Shown here: in pieces, positions 8,544-17,753 of the stretch
Layout of the letters: every line of letters starts with the position of its first letter
Position numbering within the stretch: the stretch's first letter is position 1
NCBI RefSeq assembly: GCF_001579845.1
Contig: NZ_CP007440.1
Span: 8,082,029-8,146,028, forward strand
Length of the DNA stretch: 64,000 nucleotides
Direction of reading: 5' to 3'
Source: Rhodoplanes sp. Z2-YC6860
GTDB lineage: Bacteria; Pseudomonadota; Alphaproteobacteria; Rhizobiales; Xanthobacteraceae
Position numbers and translations under genes: made by a program
The notes under the pieces: generated by a model
What the model was told of the DNA's origin: nothing
What the model saw: the letters and a program-made list of their open reading frames with translations, nothing else
Databases searched by the model: none

Positions 8544-10706
8544 ATGGGTGCGCCCAAGGGCAAAGAACGACGGGAGCCCGTCTTTAACGCGGCCCCCTCG
8601 GTCGAGCTCGACGCCGATGACACGGCGCCGCGCCGCAACAAATCCGCGTCCTCCGACAAGCCGGCGCCCCGCCCCAAAGCCAAGCCAAAGTCAAAGCGCA
8701 AGCGCGCCTCAAGTAGCGGCAGCGGAGGCGGCGGCCGAAGCTGGGGGGCCCTGATCGGACGGGCCGCCTATTGGGGCGCGGTCGGTGGCCTCTGGATGGT
8801 GATTGCCGCCATTGGCGTGACCATCTGGATCGGAGCCCACCTGCCGCCGATCCAATCGCTGGAAATCCCCAAGCGCCCGCCGACCATCAAGATCGTCGAC
8901 GCCACCGGGCAGGTGCTTGCCACCCGCGGCAACATGGGCGGCGGCGTGGTGCCGCTGAAGGACCTTCCACGGTACGTGCCGCAGGCCTTCATCGCCATCG
9001 AAGATCGCCGGTTCTATTCGCACTACGGCGTCGACCCGATCGGCATCATCCGCGCTCTCGCCGCTAACGTGCTGCGCCGTGGCGTGTCGCAAGGCGGCTC
9101 GACCATCACGCAGCAACTCGCCAAGAACCTGTTCCTGACCCAGGACCGCACCCTCACCCGCAAGGTGCAGGAGGTCGGCCTCGCGCTCTGGCTCGAACAC
9201 AAGTTCAGCAAGGCGCAGATCCTCGACATGTACTTGAACCGCGTCTATTTCGGCGCCGGCGCTTATGGCGTCGAGGCCGCCGCGGCGCGCTATTTCAACA
9301 AGCCGGCGCAGAAGCTCACCGTCGCCGAGGCTGCGATGCTCGCAGGCCTCGTGCGCTCGCCGTCGCGCCTTGCGCCGAGCCGCAACCCGAATGGCGCCGA
9401 GAAGCGCGCCCAGCTCGTGCTCGCCGCCATGGTGGACATGAAGTTCATCAACGACGATGCCGCGAAGGTTGCGCTGATCGAGCCGGCCCATGCGGAGCGG
9501 CCGCCGGGCGCGGGCTCGCTCGGCTATGCGGCCGACTGGATCATGGATGTGCTCGACGACGTGGTCGGCCGCGTCGATCAGGACATCGTGGTCGAGGCCA
9601 CGATTGATCCGGCGATGCAGACCGCAGCCGAGACCGCGCTGGTCGACGAGCTCAACAAGAATGGCGTCAAGGCCGGCGTCGGCCAGGGCGCGATCGTGGC
9701 GATGACGCCCGATGGCGCCGTGCGGGCGCTGGTCGGCGGCCGAAACTACGCCGAGAGCCAGTTCAACCGCGCTGTGGCGGCCAAGCGCCAGCCGGGTTCG
9801 TCATTCAAGCCGTTCGTCTATCTCACCGCGCTCGAACGCGGGCTGACGCCGGACACGGTGCGCGAGGACAAGCCGATCGCGATCAAGGGCTGGCACCCGG
9901 AGAACTACACGCACCAATACTTCGGCCCGGTCACGCTGACCAAGGCGCTGTCGATGTCGCTCAACACCGTGTCGGTGCGGCTGACGATGGAATTCGGTCC
10001 GACCGCAGTGGTGCGCACTGCGCACCGGCTCGGCATCGCCTCCAAACTCGAGCCCAACGCCTCGATCGCGCTCGGCACGTCGGAAGTCTCAGTGCTCGAA
10101 ATGGTCGGCGCCTATGCGCCCCTCGCCAACGGCGGCATGGCGGTCTCGCCCCACGTGATCAGGCGGGTGCGCACGGCAGGCGGCAAGCTGCTCTATGACC
10201 GCAAGCCCGACCGCCTCGGCCGGATCATCGAGCCGCGCATCGTTTCGATGATGAACTCAATGCTGCAGGAGACATTGCTCACCGGCACCGCGCACAAAGC
10301 GGAATTGCCTGGCTGGCCGGCTGCCGGCAAGACCGGCACGTCGCAGGAATTCCGCGACGCCTGGTTCATCGGCTACACCGGCCACCTCGTCGCGGGCGTC
10401 TGGCTCGGCAACGACGATTCATCGCCGACCAAGAAGACCACCGGCGGCGGGCTGCCGGTCGAGATCTGGAGCCGCTTCATGCGGAGCGCGCATCAGGGCG
10501 TGCCGGTCGCGGCTCTGCCAGGAGTCTCCTCGGGCGGCTTCATGACCGCAGGCTTCACGCCGCCGTGGAATGCGCAGCCGCCAGCGCCGCTGTCCGACGC
10601 CGAAGCGCAAGTTCGGCCGCAAACGCAGGCGCAAGCCCAAGTCCGCCCGGAAGCCGACAGCGGACTCGACGGCTGGCTGATCGACCGGCTGATGGGCCGG
10701 CGCTGA
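8544..10706 (+). CDS. Class A penicillin-binding protein (PBP1A family)
   Basis: A bifunctional peptidoglycan synthase of 720 residues. It has a basic, disordered cytoplasmic N terminus (about 1-70) and one membrane anchor (about 75-98). The GT51 transglycosylase domain follows, with catalytic Glu153 in EDRRFYSHYG and the GGSTITQQLAKN motif near 184-195. The transpeptidase domain has nucleophile Ser419 in SSFK, the SLN motif at 472-474 and KTGT at 596-599. The C terminus is a Pro/Gln/Ala-rich tail before a short ending, LDGWLIDRLMGRR. All catalytic motifs are intact. It stands alone and converges on the efflux gene with 9 bp between the stops. Confidence 0.96.
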   Translation: MGAPKGKERREPVFNAAPSVELDADDTAPRRNKSASSDKPAPRPKAKPKSKRKRASSSGSGGGGRSWGALIGRAAYWGAVGGLWMVIAAIGVTIWIGAHLPPIQSLEIPKRPPTIKIVDATGQVLATRGNMGGGVVPLKDLPRYVPQAFIAIEDRRFYSHYGVDPIGIIRALAANVLRRGVSQGGSTITQQLAKNLFLTQDRTLTRKVQEVGLALWLEHKFSKAQILDMYLNRVYFGAGAYGVEAAAARYFNKPAQKLTVAEAAMLAGLVRSPSRLAPSRNPNGAEKRAQLVLAAMVDMKFINDDAAKVALIEPAHAERPPGAGSLGYAADWIMDVLDDVVGRVDQDIVVEATIDPAMQTAAETALVDELNKNGVKAGVGQGAIVAMTPDGAVRALVGGRNYAESQFNRAVAAKRQPGSSFKPFVYLTALERGLTPDTVREDKPIAIKGWHPENYTHQYFGPVTLTKALSMSLNTVSVRLTMEFGPTAVVRTAHRLGIASKLEPNASIALGTSEVSVLEMVGAYAPLANGGMAVSPHVIRRVRTAGGKLLYDRKPDRLGRIIEPRIVSMMNSMLQETLLTGTAHKAELPGWPAAGKTGTSQEFRDAWFIGYTGHLVAGVWLGNDDSSPTKKTTGGGLPVEIWSRFMRSAHQGVPVAALPGVSSGGFMTAGFTPPWNAQPPAPLSDAEAQVRPQTQAQAQVRPEADSGLDGWLIDRLMGRR

Positions 10707-10715
10707 TCGGCGCGA

Positions 10716-11918
10716 TCAATGCGCGGGCGTGCCGTGGCGCCGGACGTCACGGCTGAGCCACCACAACACGAACGAAAGCACGCCGACGATCAACAACGCG
10801 ATCGCGGGCGGCCAGGCGGATACGCCTAGCGCACGCCCGATCACGGCGCCGACCGCCGCAGACGAGGTCAGCGTGACGAAGCCGAGCAGCGACGAGGCCG
10901 CGCCGGCACGATCCGGAAATGGCAACAGCGCACCGGCCTGCGACTGCGGTAGACTGAAGCCCATGCCGAACAGATAGATGCAGACCGCGGCCACAAGCCA
11001 TTCCGAACGCGACGGCGCAACGACAAGCACCAGAGCAAGGATCAAACCACCCGAAGCCATGGCGGCACAGCCCACACCCATCAGCCGCCCGCTTCCCCAG
11101 CGCGCGACCAGACGGGCCGCGCAGGTCGTGCCAACGAGATAGCCCCCCGAAGCCAGCGCGAAGCTGATGCCGAACGCGAACGCCGAGTAGCCGTATAGAT
11201 CCTGCAGCACAAAAGCCGCGCTGGAGATCCACGCGAACAGTCCGCACAGGCAGCACGCCGCGATCCCCATATGGATGACGAAGATCGGCTCGCCGAGGAA
11301 GCGCCGGTAGGACCGCAGGATCGAGACGACCGACACCGGCTCCGGTGCGCGGCGACGCACCGTCTCCGGCAGCAGAAGCCAGACCATGGCCCAGGCGACA
11401 GTTCCGAAGCAGATCAGGGCGATGAAGTTCGAACGCCAGCCGAATACGGTCTGCAGCACTCCGCCGATCATCGGCGCAAGCAAAGGCGCCAGCGCCATGA
11501 TCGCGGCCATGCGCGACAGCTCGCGTCCGATGCGCGTGCCCTCGAACATGTCGCGGACCACGGCGCGGGCCAGCACTGAAGCACCCGAGCCGCCGACCGC
11601 CTGAACGAAACGCGCAGCGATCAACGTCTCGATGGAGAACGACAGCGCGCAGGCAAGCGTGGCGACAAGATAAATGCCAAGTGTCGCCAGCAGGACCGGC
11701 CGCCTGCCGTGGCGATCCGACAACGGACCATGAAACACCTGCGCGCAGGCGAACCCGATCAGATAGACCGAAATGGTGAGCTGCACCTGCGCCGGCGGCG
11801 CGTCGAGCGCGTGCCCGATCGCCGGCAACGAGGCAAGATACATGTCCATGGACAGCGGCCCGAGGCCGGTCAGCATGGCAAGCAGCAGGGTGAGAGCGAA
11901 GGAACCGGGTTGAAGCAT
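10716..11918 (-). CDS. Bcr/CflA-family multidrug efflux MFS transporter
   Basis: A 400-residue, 12-helix major-facilitator protein, predicted to export drugs or metabolites by proton antiport across the inner membrane. The N terminus (LGPLSMDMYLASLPAIGHAL) and motif A between helices 2 and 3 (GPLSDRHGRRPVLL) are those of the Bcr/CflA subgroup. The helix-5 segment ALAPLLAPMIGGVL matches the antiporter motif C region. It probably stands alone; the next gene upstream on the same strand starts 71 bp away. The substrate is not predictable. Confidence 0.92.
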   Translation of the reverse strand: MLQPGSFALTLLLAMLTGLGPLSMDMYLASLPAIGHALDAPPAQVQLTISVYLIGFACAQVFHGPLSDRHGRRPVLLATLGIYLVATLACALSFSIETLIAARFVQAVGGSGASVLARAVVRDMFEGTRIGRELSRMAAIMALAPLLAPMIGGVLQTVFGWRSNFIALICFGTVAWAMVWLLLPETVRRRAPEPVSVVSILRSYRRFLGEPIFVIHMGIAACCLCGLFAWISSAAFVLQDLYGYSAFAFGISFALASGGYLVGTTCAARLVARWGSGRLMGVGCAAMASGGLILALVLVVAPSRSEWLVAAVCIYLFGMGFSLPQSQAGALLPFPDRAGAASSLLGFVTLTSSAAVGAVIGRALGVSAWPPAIALLIVGVLSFVLWWLSRDVRRHGTPAH

Positions 11919-11989
11919 TTGAGGATTTCAGTAGCACGGTGGCGCGCCATGGCCATCACCGAGGCGGACCGGCTGTCATGCTTGCAAGT

Positions 11990-12754
11990 TCAGCAAGCCT
12001 CGACCGGCAAGCCGTAGCGATGCAAGTCGCTGCCATGAACGTCGAGCCAGGTTTTGGCGCGGTCGGAATCGGCGCAGACGCGCTTCACAAGCCGCCAGAA
12101 CCGGGCCGAGTGGTTCATCTCCAGAAGATGCGCCACCTCATGCACCGCCAGGTAATTCAGCACGAACGGCGGCGCCAGAATGAGCCGCCAGGAATAAGAC
12201 AGCACGCCCGTCGTGGAGCATGAGCCCCACCGGCTCGACTGATCGCGCACCGAAATCCGCCTGATCGCCACGCCGAGTTCATCGGCGGCGCGCCGGCTCG
12301 CCGCGTCGAGATCGCGGGCGGCCTCGCGCCGCAGATAATCGCCGACACGACGTTCGATATGCGGCGCATCGCCCGCGACGCAAAGCAACGGCATGCCGTG
12401 GCTCGGCGTTTCGGTCCACACCGTGCCGCGCACGCCGGACCGATGCGCGATGCGGTGCTCGACGCCGCGCAGCGGCACGATGGTGCCGTCGGCGAACGGC
12501 ACGGCCTGTGGCAGGCGATGCATGCGCGCCGCGATCCAACCGCCGTGCTTCTGGGCAAATTCCTTGGCCTCACGCAGGCTGCCGCGCGGCGGCATGGTCA
12601 GAATCACCTCTCGCGTGGCGGCCTGGATGCGCAGCGTGTAGCGCCGTGCCTGGCGGTGGCGGCGCACGCGCACCGCAAAGCTCGCCTGGTCGAACTCGAC
12701 CTCGAAGGTCTGCGGTTCGCTCGGGCGGCGGTAGAACAGGGCACGCAGCGGCAT
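11990..12754 (-). CDS. YgjP/WLM-like metallopeptidase-fold protein (DUF45, M48-like)
   Basis: A 254-residue cytoplasmic protein of the YgjP/DUF45 family (SprT-like zincin fold). The zinc site HEVAH in the segment NYLAVHEVAHLLEMNHS and the downstream FWRLV helix are the family signature; RWGSCSTTGVLSYSWRLILAP is the conserved preceding strand. The ATG at 12754 is chosen; a GTG at 12766 is possible. Family members are predicted zinc hydrolases whose cellular role is poorly known. The protein has no signal peptide or membrane segment. Confidence 0.9.
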   Translation of the reverse strand: MPLRALFYRRPSEPQTFEVEFDQASFAVRVRRHRQARRYTLRIQAATREVILTMPPRGSLREAKEFAQKHGGWIAARMHRLPQAVPFADGTIVPLRGVEHRIAHRSGVRGTVWTETPSHGMPLLCVAGDAPHIERRVGDYLRREAARDLDAASRRAADELGVAIRRISVRDQSSRWGSCSTTGVLSYSWRLILAPPFVLNYLAVHEVAHLLEMNHSARFWRLVKRVCADSDRAKTWLDVHGSDLHRYGLPVEAC

Positions 12755-12841
12755 CGGCGGAACCACCCCGAATCCAAGGGGGCAGAATAGCAGATTACCC
12801 CGCGGGAACGCGATATCTCGCTGAAAAACCTAGCTAAAGCC

Positions 12842-14173
12842 TTAGCTTACGAGCTTCACCGCGACCGGCCGTCGGGCCGCCTGGGGCCGCTCCAGGCTCA
12901 TGATGAAGTCGGCGATGCGGGGCGCCACCTCGGCGCGGAAGCGCGAGCCGTTGAACACGCCATAATGGCCGACACCGGGCTGCATGTAGTGCCGTTTCTT
13001 GTCGGCCGGCAGGTTGGTGCAGAGTTCGTGCGCCGCCTCGGTCTGGCCGAGGCCGGAGATGTCGTCGTGCTCGCCTTCGACGGTGAGCAGGCCGACATTG
13101 CGGATCGCCCCGGGATCGACCAGCCGTCCGCGATGGGTCATCTCGCCTTTCGGCAGGCAGTGCCTGATGAAGCCGTTGTCCACGGTTTGCAGATAGAACT
13201 CCGCAGTGAGGTCCATGACGGCGAGATACTCGTCATAGAACTCGCGATGCTTCTGCGCCGAGTCGCCGTCGCCCTTCACGAGATGCATGAACAGATTGCG
13301 ATGCGCATCGAGATGGCGATCGAGGTTCATGCTGACGAAGCCGTTGAGCTGCAGGAAGCCCGGATAGACGTCACGCATCACACCGGGATGCGGGAACGGC
13401 ACCTTGGTGATGACGTTCCTGCGGAACCAGTCGATGCCCCGTTCCATGGCGAGCTTGTTCACGGCCGTGGAATTGACGCGCGTGTCGATCGGACCGCCCA
13501 TCAGCGTGATCGAGCGCGGCGCATAGGGATCGTTGTCGGCCTCCATCAGCGCCGTCGCCGCGAACACCGGGACGGACGGCTGACACACCGCAACCACGTG
13601 CGTGTCGCCACCGAGGAAATGCAGCATGCTGATGACGTAATCGATGTAATCGTCGAGGTCGAAGCGGCCTTCCGAGACCGGTACCATGCGGGCGTCGACC
13701 CAATCGGTGATGTAGACATCGTGATTGGTGAGGAACGTTTCGACCGTGCCGCGCAGCAATGTCGCGTAGTGTCCCGACATCGGCGCAACGATCAGAAGCT
13801 TGGGTTGCGGCCGCCGTGGCATGTGGCAGAACATGCGCTCGAAATGCAGGAGCCGGCAGAACGGCCGCTCCCACGGCGTCGAGATATGAATCGGGGCACG
13901 CTCGCCGCCGACCATCACCGAATCGATGCGCCATTCCGGCTTGCCATAGCGCCGCGTCGAACGCTCGAACAACTCGGCGCCGGCCGCAAGGCTTTTGCCG
14001 AAGGTCGTATGCGATAATGGATTGAGCGGGTTCTTGAAGTAGAGCCGGGTTACATCGGCAAACGCGCGTGCCGGCTGGAGCGCCGCATGGCCCGATTCGT
14101 ACAGCCAGTACAGGCCGCTCGACAGCATCGGACCGCCATATTCTGGCGCCCCGCCAAATTCACCGATAGCCAT
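12842..14173 (-). CDS. phaZ: Intracellular polyhydroxyalkanoate depolymerase
   Basis: PhaZ hydrolyses stored polyhydroxybutyrate granules to 3-hydroxybutyrate. The chain is about 443 residues from the ATG at 14173; the ATG at 14128 (MLSSGLYWLYES) is an equally plausible start giving 428. The nucleophile elbow reads AVCQPSVP, with Cys in place of the usual Ser, as in the Ralstonia-type intracellular depolymerases. The acid and histidine region is VEGEHDDISG and PGVGHYGVFNGSRF. The N-terminal segment RLYFKNPLNPLSHT and the RRPQPKLLIVAPMSGHYATLLRGTV core are typical. No signal peptide is present, consistent with the cytoplasm. No phasin or phaC lies nearby. Confidence 0.93.
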   Translation of the reverse strand: MAIGEFGGAPEYGGPMLSSGLYWLYESGHAALQPARAFADVTRLYFKNPLNPLSHTTFGKSLAAGAELFERSTRRYGKPEWRIDSVMVGGERAPIHISTPWERPFCRLLHFERMFCHMPRRPQPKLLIVAPMSGHYATLLRGTVETFLTNHDVYITDWVDARMVPVSEGRFDLDDYIDYVISMLHFLGGDTHVVAVCQPSVPVFAATALMEADNDPYAPRSITLMGGPIDTRVNSTAVNKLAMERGIDWFRRNVITKVPFPHPGVMRDVYPGFLQLNGFVSMNLDRHLDAHRNLFMHLVKGDGDSAQKHREFYDEYLAVMDLTAEFYLQTVDNGFIRHCLPKGEMTHRGRLVDPGAIRNVGLLTVEGEHDDISGLGQTEAAHELCTNLPADKKRHYMQPGVGHYGVFNGSRFRAEVAPRIADFIMSLERPQAARRPVAVKLVS

Positions 14174-14359
14174 GCCTTCAAGTCCCCGGCCTTCACGCTG
14201 CGACGCAGCATAGTGACGAATGGATGACATGGTCAACATATATGACGTGTCTTGGCGAAGGATTAGAGCGCGCAAAAAGCTTGTTTTTCCTGAGTTTTTT
14301 CGCTGCCAACCTGGGAACAGGCTTAACGGCGGTCAAAAAAAGAATGTCCTCGGCGGGAA

Positions 14360-15196
14360 CTAGTCGCCGCCTTGCAGCAGCGTGCCCTCTCGGCGCGCGC
14401 TCCGCAGCAGCACCATGAACACCGCCACCCCAATGGCAAAGATCACGGCATTCAACGCGAAGGATTGCAGCATCAGATCGGCGCGGAACACGTGGTCGAT
14501 CAAGAGCGCCCGCATGCCCTCGAACACGTAAGTCGGCGGCAGCACCCAGGCCACGGTCTGAAGCCACGACGGCAGCACGGACACCGGGTAGTACACGCAG
14601 GTGAACGGCAGCATCAGGAACATGAAGCCCCAGGCCATGTTCTCGGCGCCAAGCCCGTGACGGAGTAAAATGCCCGACACGATGATGCCGATCGCCCAGC
14701 TGGTCAGCAGCAGGTTCATGAAGAACACCGCGAGCGCGAGCCCCATCGCCCACAGATTGAAATCGAACCACCAGATGGCGAGCAGCGACACCGGCACCAT
14801 GCCGATCGACAGCCGAATGACGCTTTGAACCATCAGCGCCAGCACGAACTCGATCGGCCGCAGCGGGCTCATCATCAGGTTGCCCATGTTGCGGGCGTAC
14901 ATCTCTTCGAGAAACGAAATCGAGAAGCCGAGCTGGCCGCGAAACAAAACGTCCCACAGCATCACGGCGCCGACGAAGGTGGTTGCAGCCCGCATGAAGG
15001 GCGAACCGGCATTCTGCGAGATGTAGAGCTGCAGAAAGCCCCACATCAGCATCTGCACCGCGGGCCAGTACATCAGATCGAGAAGCCGCGGCCACGACGA
15101 GCTGAGCAGATACCAATGCCGCAGCACCATTGCGAACACACGGCGCGGCGAAACCGCGACATATTTCGGTGTTCGCGTTGGAGATTGAAGCGACAT
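14360..15196 (-). CDS. ABC-2 type exporter permease
   Basis: A 278-residue inner-membrane permease of the ABC-2 type (NodJ/DrrB-like), six helices, partner of the ATPase encoded at 15429-16325. The start MSLQSPTRTPKY at 15196 is chosen because the upstream extension would translate the inverted-repeat element. Conserved parts include the N-terminal amphipathic helix before the first span, the EEMYARNMGNLMMSPLRPIEF cytoplasmic loop and the C-terminal LPPTYVFEGMRALL motif characteristic of ABC-2 permeases. The likely role is export of a lipid-linked sugar, polyketide or drug. The repeat element at 15211-15388 sits between the two genes of this presumed operon. Confidence 0.92.
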   Translation of the reverse strand: MSLQSPTRTPKYVAVSPRRVFAMVLRHWYLLSSSWPRLLDLMYWPAVQMLMWGFLQLYISQNAGSPFMRAATTFVGAVMLWDVLFRGQLGFSISFLEEMYARNMGNLMMSPLRPIEFVLALMVQSVIRLSIGMVPVSLLAIWWFDFNLWAMGLALAVFFMNLLLTSWAIGIIVSGILLRHGLGAENMAWGFMFLMLPFTCVYYPVSVLPSWLQTVAWVLPPTYVFEGMRALLIDHVFRADLMLQSFALNAVIFAIGVAVFMVLLRSARREGTLLQGGD

Positions 15197-15210
15197 CACG
15201 CGGCCTCTCT

Positions 15211-15388
15211 TCACCCTCCCCTGGAGGGGGAGGGTCGACCGCCGTAGCCATAAGCGCGTTTGCGCGCGTCTTCGACGCGCTGTGGCGAAGGCGGTCGGGG
15301 TGGGGTGAACTTTTTTGCGAAGAAAATCACCCCACCCCGACGCCTCGCTGACGCGAGGCGCCGCCCCTCCCCCTCCAGGGGAGGGTGA
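15211..15388. repeat. Intergenic palindromic repeat element, family B (complete copy)
   Basis: A 178-bp element whose ends are a near-perfect 24-bp inverted repeat (TCACCCTCCCCTGGAGGGGG at the left, its complement at the right). Inside lies a second hairpin, GGTGGGGTGA / TCACCCCACC, around a T-rich loop (about 15298-15334). It has no coding capacity of its own. A truncated relative lies at 43551-43640. It behaves like a non-autonomous, MITE-like or REP-like sequence inserted between the ABC ATPase and permease genes. Confidence 0.8.
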
Positions 15389-15428
15389 GCGGAGCAAACA
15401 GCACCGGCGGTACTCATAAGCCGTAGCT

Positions 15429-16325
15429 TCATTGCGCGGCCTCCCGCGCTTCGCCGGTGCCGCGCGCGATATCGAGAAACACCTCTTCGAGATTGCTGCG
15501 GCCGTAGCGCGCGATCAATCCCGACGGCGTGTCGTCGTCCTCGATCCTGCCGCGCTTGAGCATGATGACGCGATCACACAGACGCTCGACCTCGCTCATG
15601 TTATGCGAGGCAAGCAGGATCGTTGTGCCGCGCTCGCGGCGATAATGCTCCAGCCGGCCGCGAATCCAGTCCGCCGTATCGGGATCAAGCGAGGCGGTCG
15701 GCTCGTCGAGCAGAAGAATCTCGGGCTGATTGATCAACGATTTTGCCAGCGCCACGCGGGTCTTCTGTCCTGACGACAGCTTGCCTGTCGGCCGGTCGAG
15801 AAAATCACCCATGTCGAATTCTTCCGACAAGGTGCGGATGCGGCCCGCGATATCCTCGCAGCCATAAAGCATGCCGAACACATTGAGGTTCTGCCGCACC
15901 GTGAGCCGCATCGGCATGTTGACGTAGGGGCTCTCGAAATTCATGCGATGCAGCACGCGGTGCCGCTCCCGCGGCATGTCGGCGCCGAGCACAGTGACGC
16001 GTCCCGAGGTCGGTTCCACGAGACCCATGATGGTCGAGATGGTGGTGGTCTTGCCGGCGCCGTTGCCGCCGAGCAGCGCGGCGCAGGTGCCCGCCTCGAT
16101 CGCGAACGAAATGCCGTCAACCGCACTTACGGTCTTGTAGCGCTTGACCAGGCGATCGATGGTGATGGGCAATTGTCCTGACACTTGTCCCGGCACTCGT
16201 CTTGGTACTCGGCTTGGTACTCGGCTTGGCACTTGTCTCGGCACTTGTCTTGGCACAAGTGACCCGCCAGATGTGACGCGGCGTGCGGTCCCGCGCAAGT
16301 CCCGAAGCTGCAATGCCTTCACCAT
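15429..16325 (-). CDS. ABC-2 exporter ATP-binding protein with N-terminal tetrapeptide repeat
   Basis: ATPase (up to 298 residues) that drives the permease encoded downstream. Walker A GGNGAGKT is at 86-93, the signature is LSSGQKTRVALAKS and Walker B is ILLLDEPTASLD; the H-loop is LLASHNMSEVE. It belongs to the CcmA/NodI-like exporter group. Ahead of the domain, residues 24-51 are seven V-P-x-[QR] tetrapeptides encoded by a 12-bp tandem repeat (16173-16256). The ATG at 16325 includes the repeat; a later non-ATG start that would exclude it cannot be ruled out. It is divergent from regB with a gap of about 30 bp. Confidence 0.9.
   Translation of the reverse strand: MVKALQLRDLRGTARRVTSGGSLVPRQVPRQVPSRVPSRVPRRVPGQVSGQLPITIDRLVKRYKTVSAVDGISFAIEAGTCAALLGGNGAGKTTTISTIMGLVEPTSGRVTVLGADMPRERHRVLHRMNFESPYVNMPMRLTVRQNLNVFGMLYGCEDIAGRIRTLSEEFDMGDFLDRPTGKLSSGQKTRVALAKSLINQPEILLLDEPTASLDPDTADWIRGRLEHYRRERGTTILLASHNMSEVERLCDRVIMLKRGRIEDDDTPSGLIARYGRSNLEEVFLDIARGTGEAREAAQ
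16173..16256. repeat. 12-bp minisatellite, seven units
   Basis: Seven consecutive 12-bp units such as TTGTCCCGGCAC, TCGGCTTGGTAC and TTGTCTTGGCAC, each differing from the next at one to four positions. On the minus strand each unit encodes one V-P-x-[QR] tetrapeptide near the N terminus of the ABC ATPase, so unit gain or loss keeps the reading frame. Confidence 0.9.
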
Positions 16326-16354
16326 GCGGCGGATGGCAACATTGAGAACCGCCC

Positions 16355-17719
16355 ATGCTGCACTACAATACAGTCATGCTTTACGACGCCGCCGAACAGA
16401 TCCATCTCCCGCAGCGACGTAACGTGCGTCTCGACACATTGCTTCGTCTGCGATGGCTCGCGGTGATCGGCCAGACCACCGCGGTGCTGGTGGTCGTCTA
16501 CGTCGCCGAATTCCCGCTGCCGGTCTGGGCCTGCATGGCGGTAATCGCGCTATCGGCTTGGCTCAACGTGGCGCTGCGCGTGCGCTTCAGCCTCACGCAG
16601 CGGCTTGAGCCAACGCGGGCCGCATGGCTTCTGGCTTTCGACATCGCCGAGCTTGCGGTGCTGTTGTTCCTGACCGGCGGACTGCAGAATCCGTTCGCGT
16701 TCCTGTTTCTGGCGCCGGTGCTTTTGTCGGCGACCGCGCTCCCACCACGGATCACCGTGATACTCGGCATTTTTGCCGTGATCTGCGCCACCATCCTGGT
16801 GTTCGCGCACTATCCGCTGCCGTGGGATCCGGACGATCCGCTGGAGCTTCCCTGGATCTATCTGCTCGGCGTGTGGTTCTCGATTCTGCTCTGCATCGGC
16901 TTCATCGGCGTCTATGCCTGGCAGATCACCGAGGAAGGCCGGCAGATCGCGGAGGCGCTGGCGGCGACCGAGCTGGTGCTTGCGCGCGAGCAGCATCTGT
17001 CGCAGCTCGACGGGCTGGCCGCCGCCGCCGCGCACGAGCTCGGCACGCCGCTCGCGACCATCTCGGTGGTCACCCGCGAGCTCGAACGCGCGCTTGAGTC
17101 GGGTTCACCTCACACCGACGACGTGAAGCTTCTGCGCGAGCAGGCGCAGCGCTGCCGCGACATTCTCGGCAAGCTCACCGAATTGCCCACCGGCGCACCG
17201 TTCGACCGCACGCCGCTGTCGGCGCTGATCGAAGAGGTCGTGGCGCCGCATCGCAATTTCGGCATCGACATCAACGTGTCGCTGGCAGAGCGATCCGGGG
17301 CGCCGATGGGCGCCCGCAACCCGGCCGTGCTCTACGGCCTCGGCAACATCCTGGAAAACGCCGTCGACTACGCTCAGGCCCGCGTCGAGGTGGCGGCCGA
17401 TTGGAGTGACGACGACGTCGCCGTCACCATCAGCGACGATGGCCCGGGCTTTGCGCCGGAGATCCTGGACCGGATCGGCGAGCCTTACGTCAAATCGAGC
17501 AAACGGCGCCGGATGAATGCCGGCGGCGAACCGACCGGGCTGGGTTTGGGCTTTTTTATCGCGAAGACCCTGCTGGAACGCTCTGGCGCCACAGTCGAAT
17601 TCGAAAACCGTCCCTACCCCGACCGCGGTGCGGTCGTCCGGGTCCGCTGGCTCCGGGACGAGTTTGAGCGGCCTTTGGACGCTCCCTCCGCATCGTCCCT
17701 GGGGCTTGCCGCCACTTGA
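16355..17719 (+). CDS. regB: Redox-sensing sensor histidine kinase RegB/PrrB/ActS
   Basis: Membrane histidine kinase (454 residues; an ATG at 16376 is an alternative start) that senses the redox state of the quinone pool and phosphorylates RegA. Six N-terminal membrane spans contain the family quinone-binding motif GGLQNPF at 108-114. The H-box is AAAAHELGTPLATI with phospho-accepting His227, and the redox-active cysteine position is Cys267 in QAQRCRDIL. N and G boxes follow (NILENAVDYA, DDGPGFAPEIL, GLGLGFFIAKTLL). In alphaproteobacteria the pair controls respiration, nitrogen and carbon fixation genes. regA follows 34 bp downstream. Confidence 0.97.
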   Translation: MLHYNTVMLYDAAEQIHLPQRRNVRLDTLLRLRWLAVIGQTTAVLVVVYVAEFPLPVWACMAVIALSAWLNVALRVRFSLTQRLEPTRAAWLLAFDIAELAVLLFLTGGLQNPFAFLFLAPVLLSATALPPRITVILGIFAVICATILVFAHYPLPWDPDDPLELPWIYLLGVWFSILLCIGFIGVYAWQITEEGRQIAEALAATELVLAREQHLSQLDGLAAAAAHELGTPLATISVVTRELERALESGSPHTDDVKLLREQAQRCRDILGKLTELPTGAPFDRTPLSALIEEVVAPHRNFGIDINVSLAERSGAPMGARNPAVLYGLGNILENAVDYAQARVEVAADWSDDDVAVTISDDGPGFAPEILDRIGEPYVKSSKRRRMNAGGEPTGLGLGFFIAKTLLERSGATVEFENRPYPDRGAVVRVRWLRDEFERPLDAPSASSLGLAAT

Positions 17720-17753
17720 GGTCCATCCCCATGTTACCTAAGCTGAGCGAGAC

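Noticed and set aside
12965-14017. 350-residue antisense frame within phaZ
   Set aside because: Mirror frame with His/Arg/Glu-rich composition; phaZ is recognisable on the other strand.
14174-14359. AAAAAGCTTGTTTTT near 14275 as a terminator or sRNA
   Set aside because: The stem is only AT-rich with no GC core; I see no supported RNA gene in this gap.
16173-16256. CRISPR-like array
   Set aside because: Units are contiguous 12-mers with no spacers; it is a minisatellite in a coding frame.
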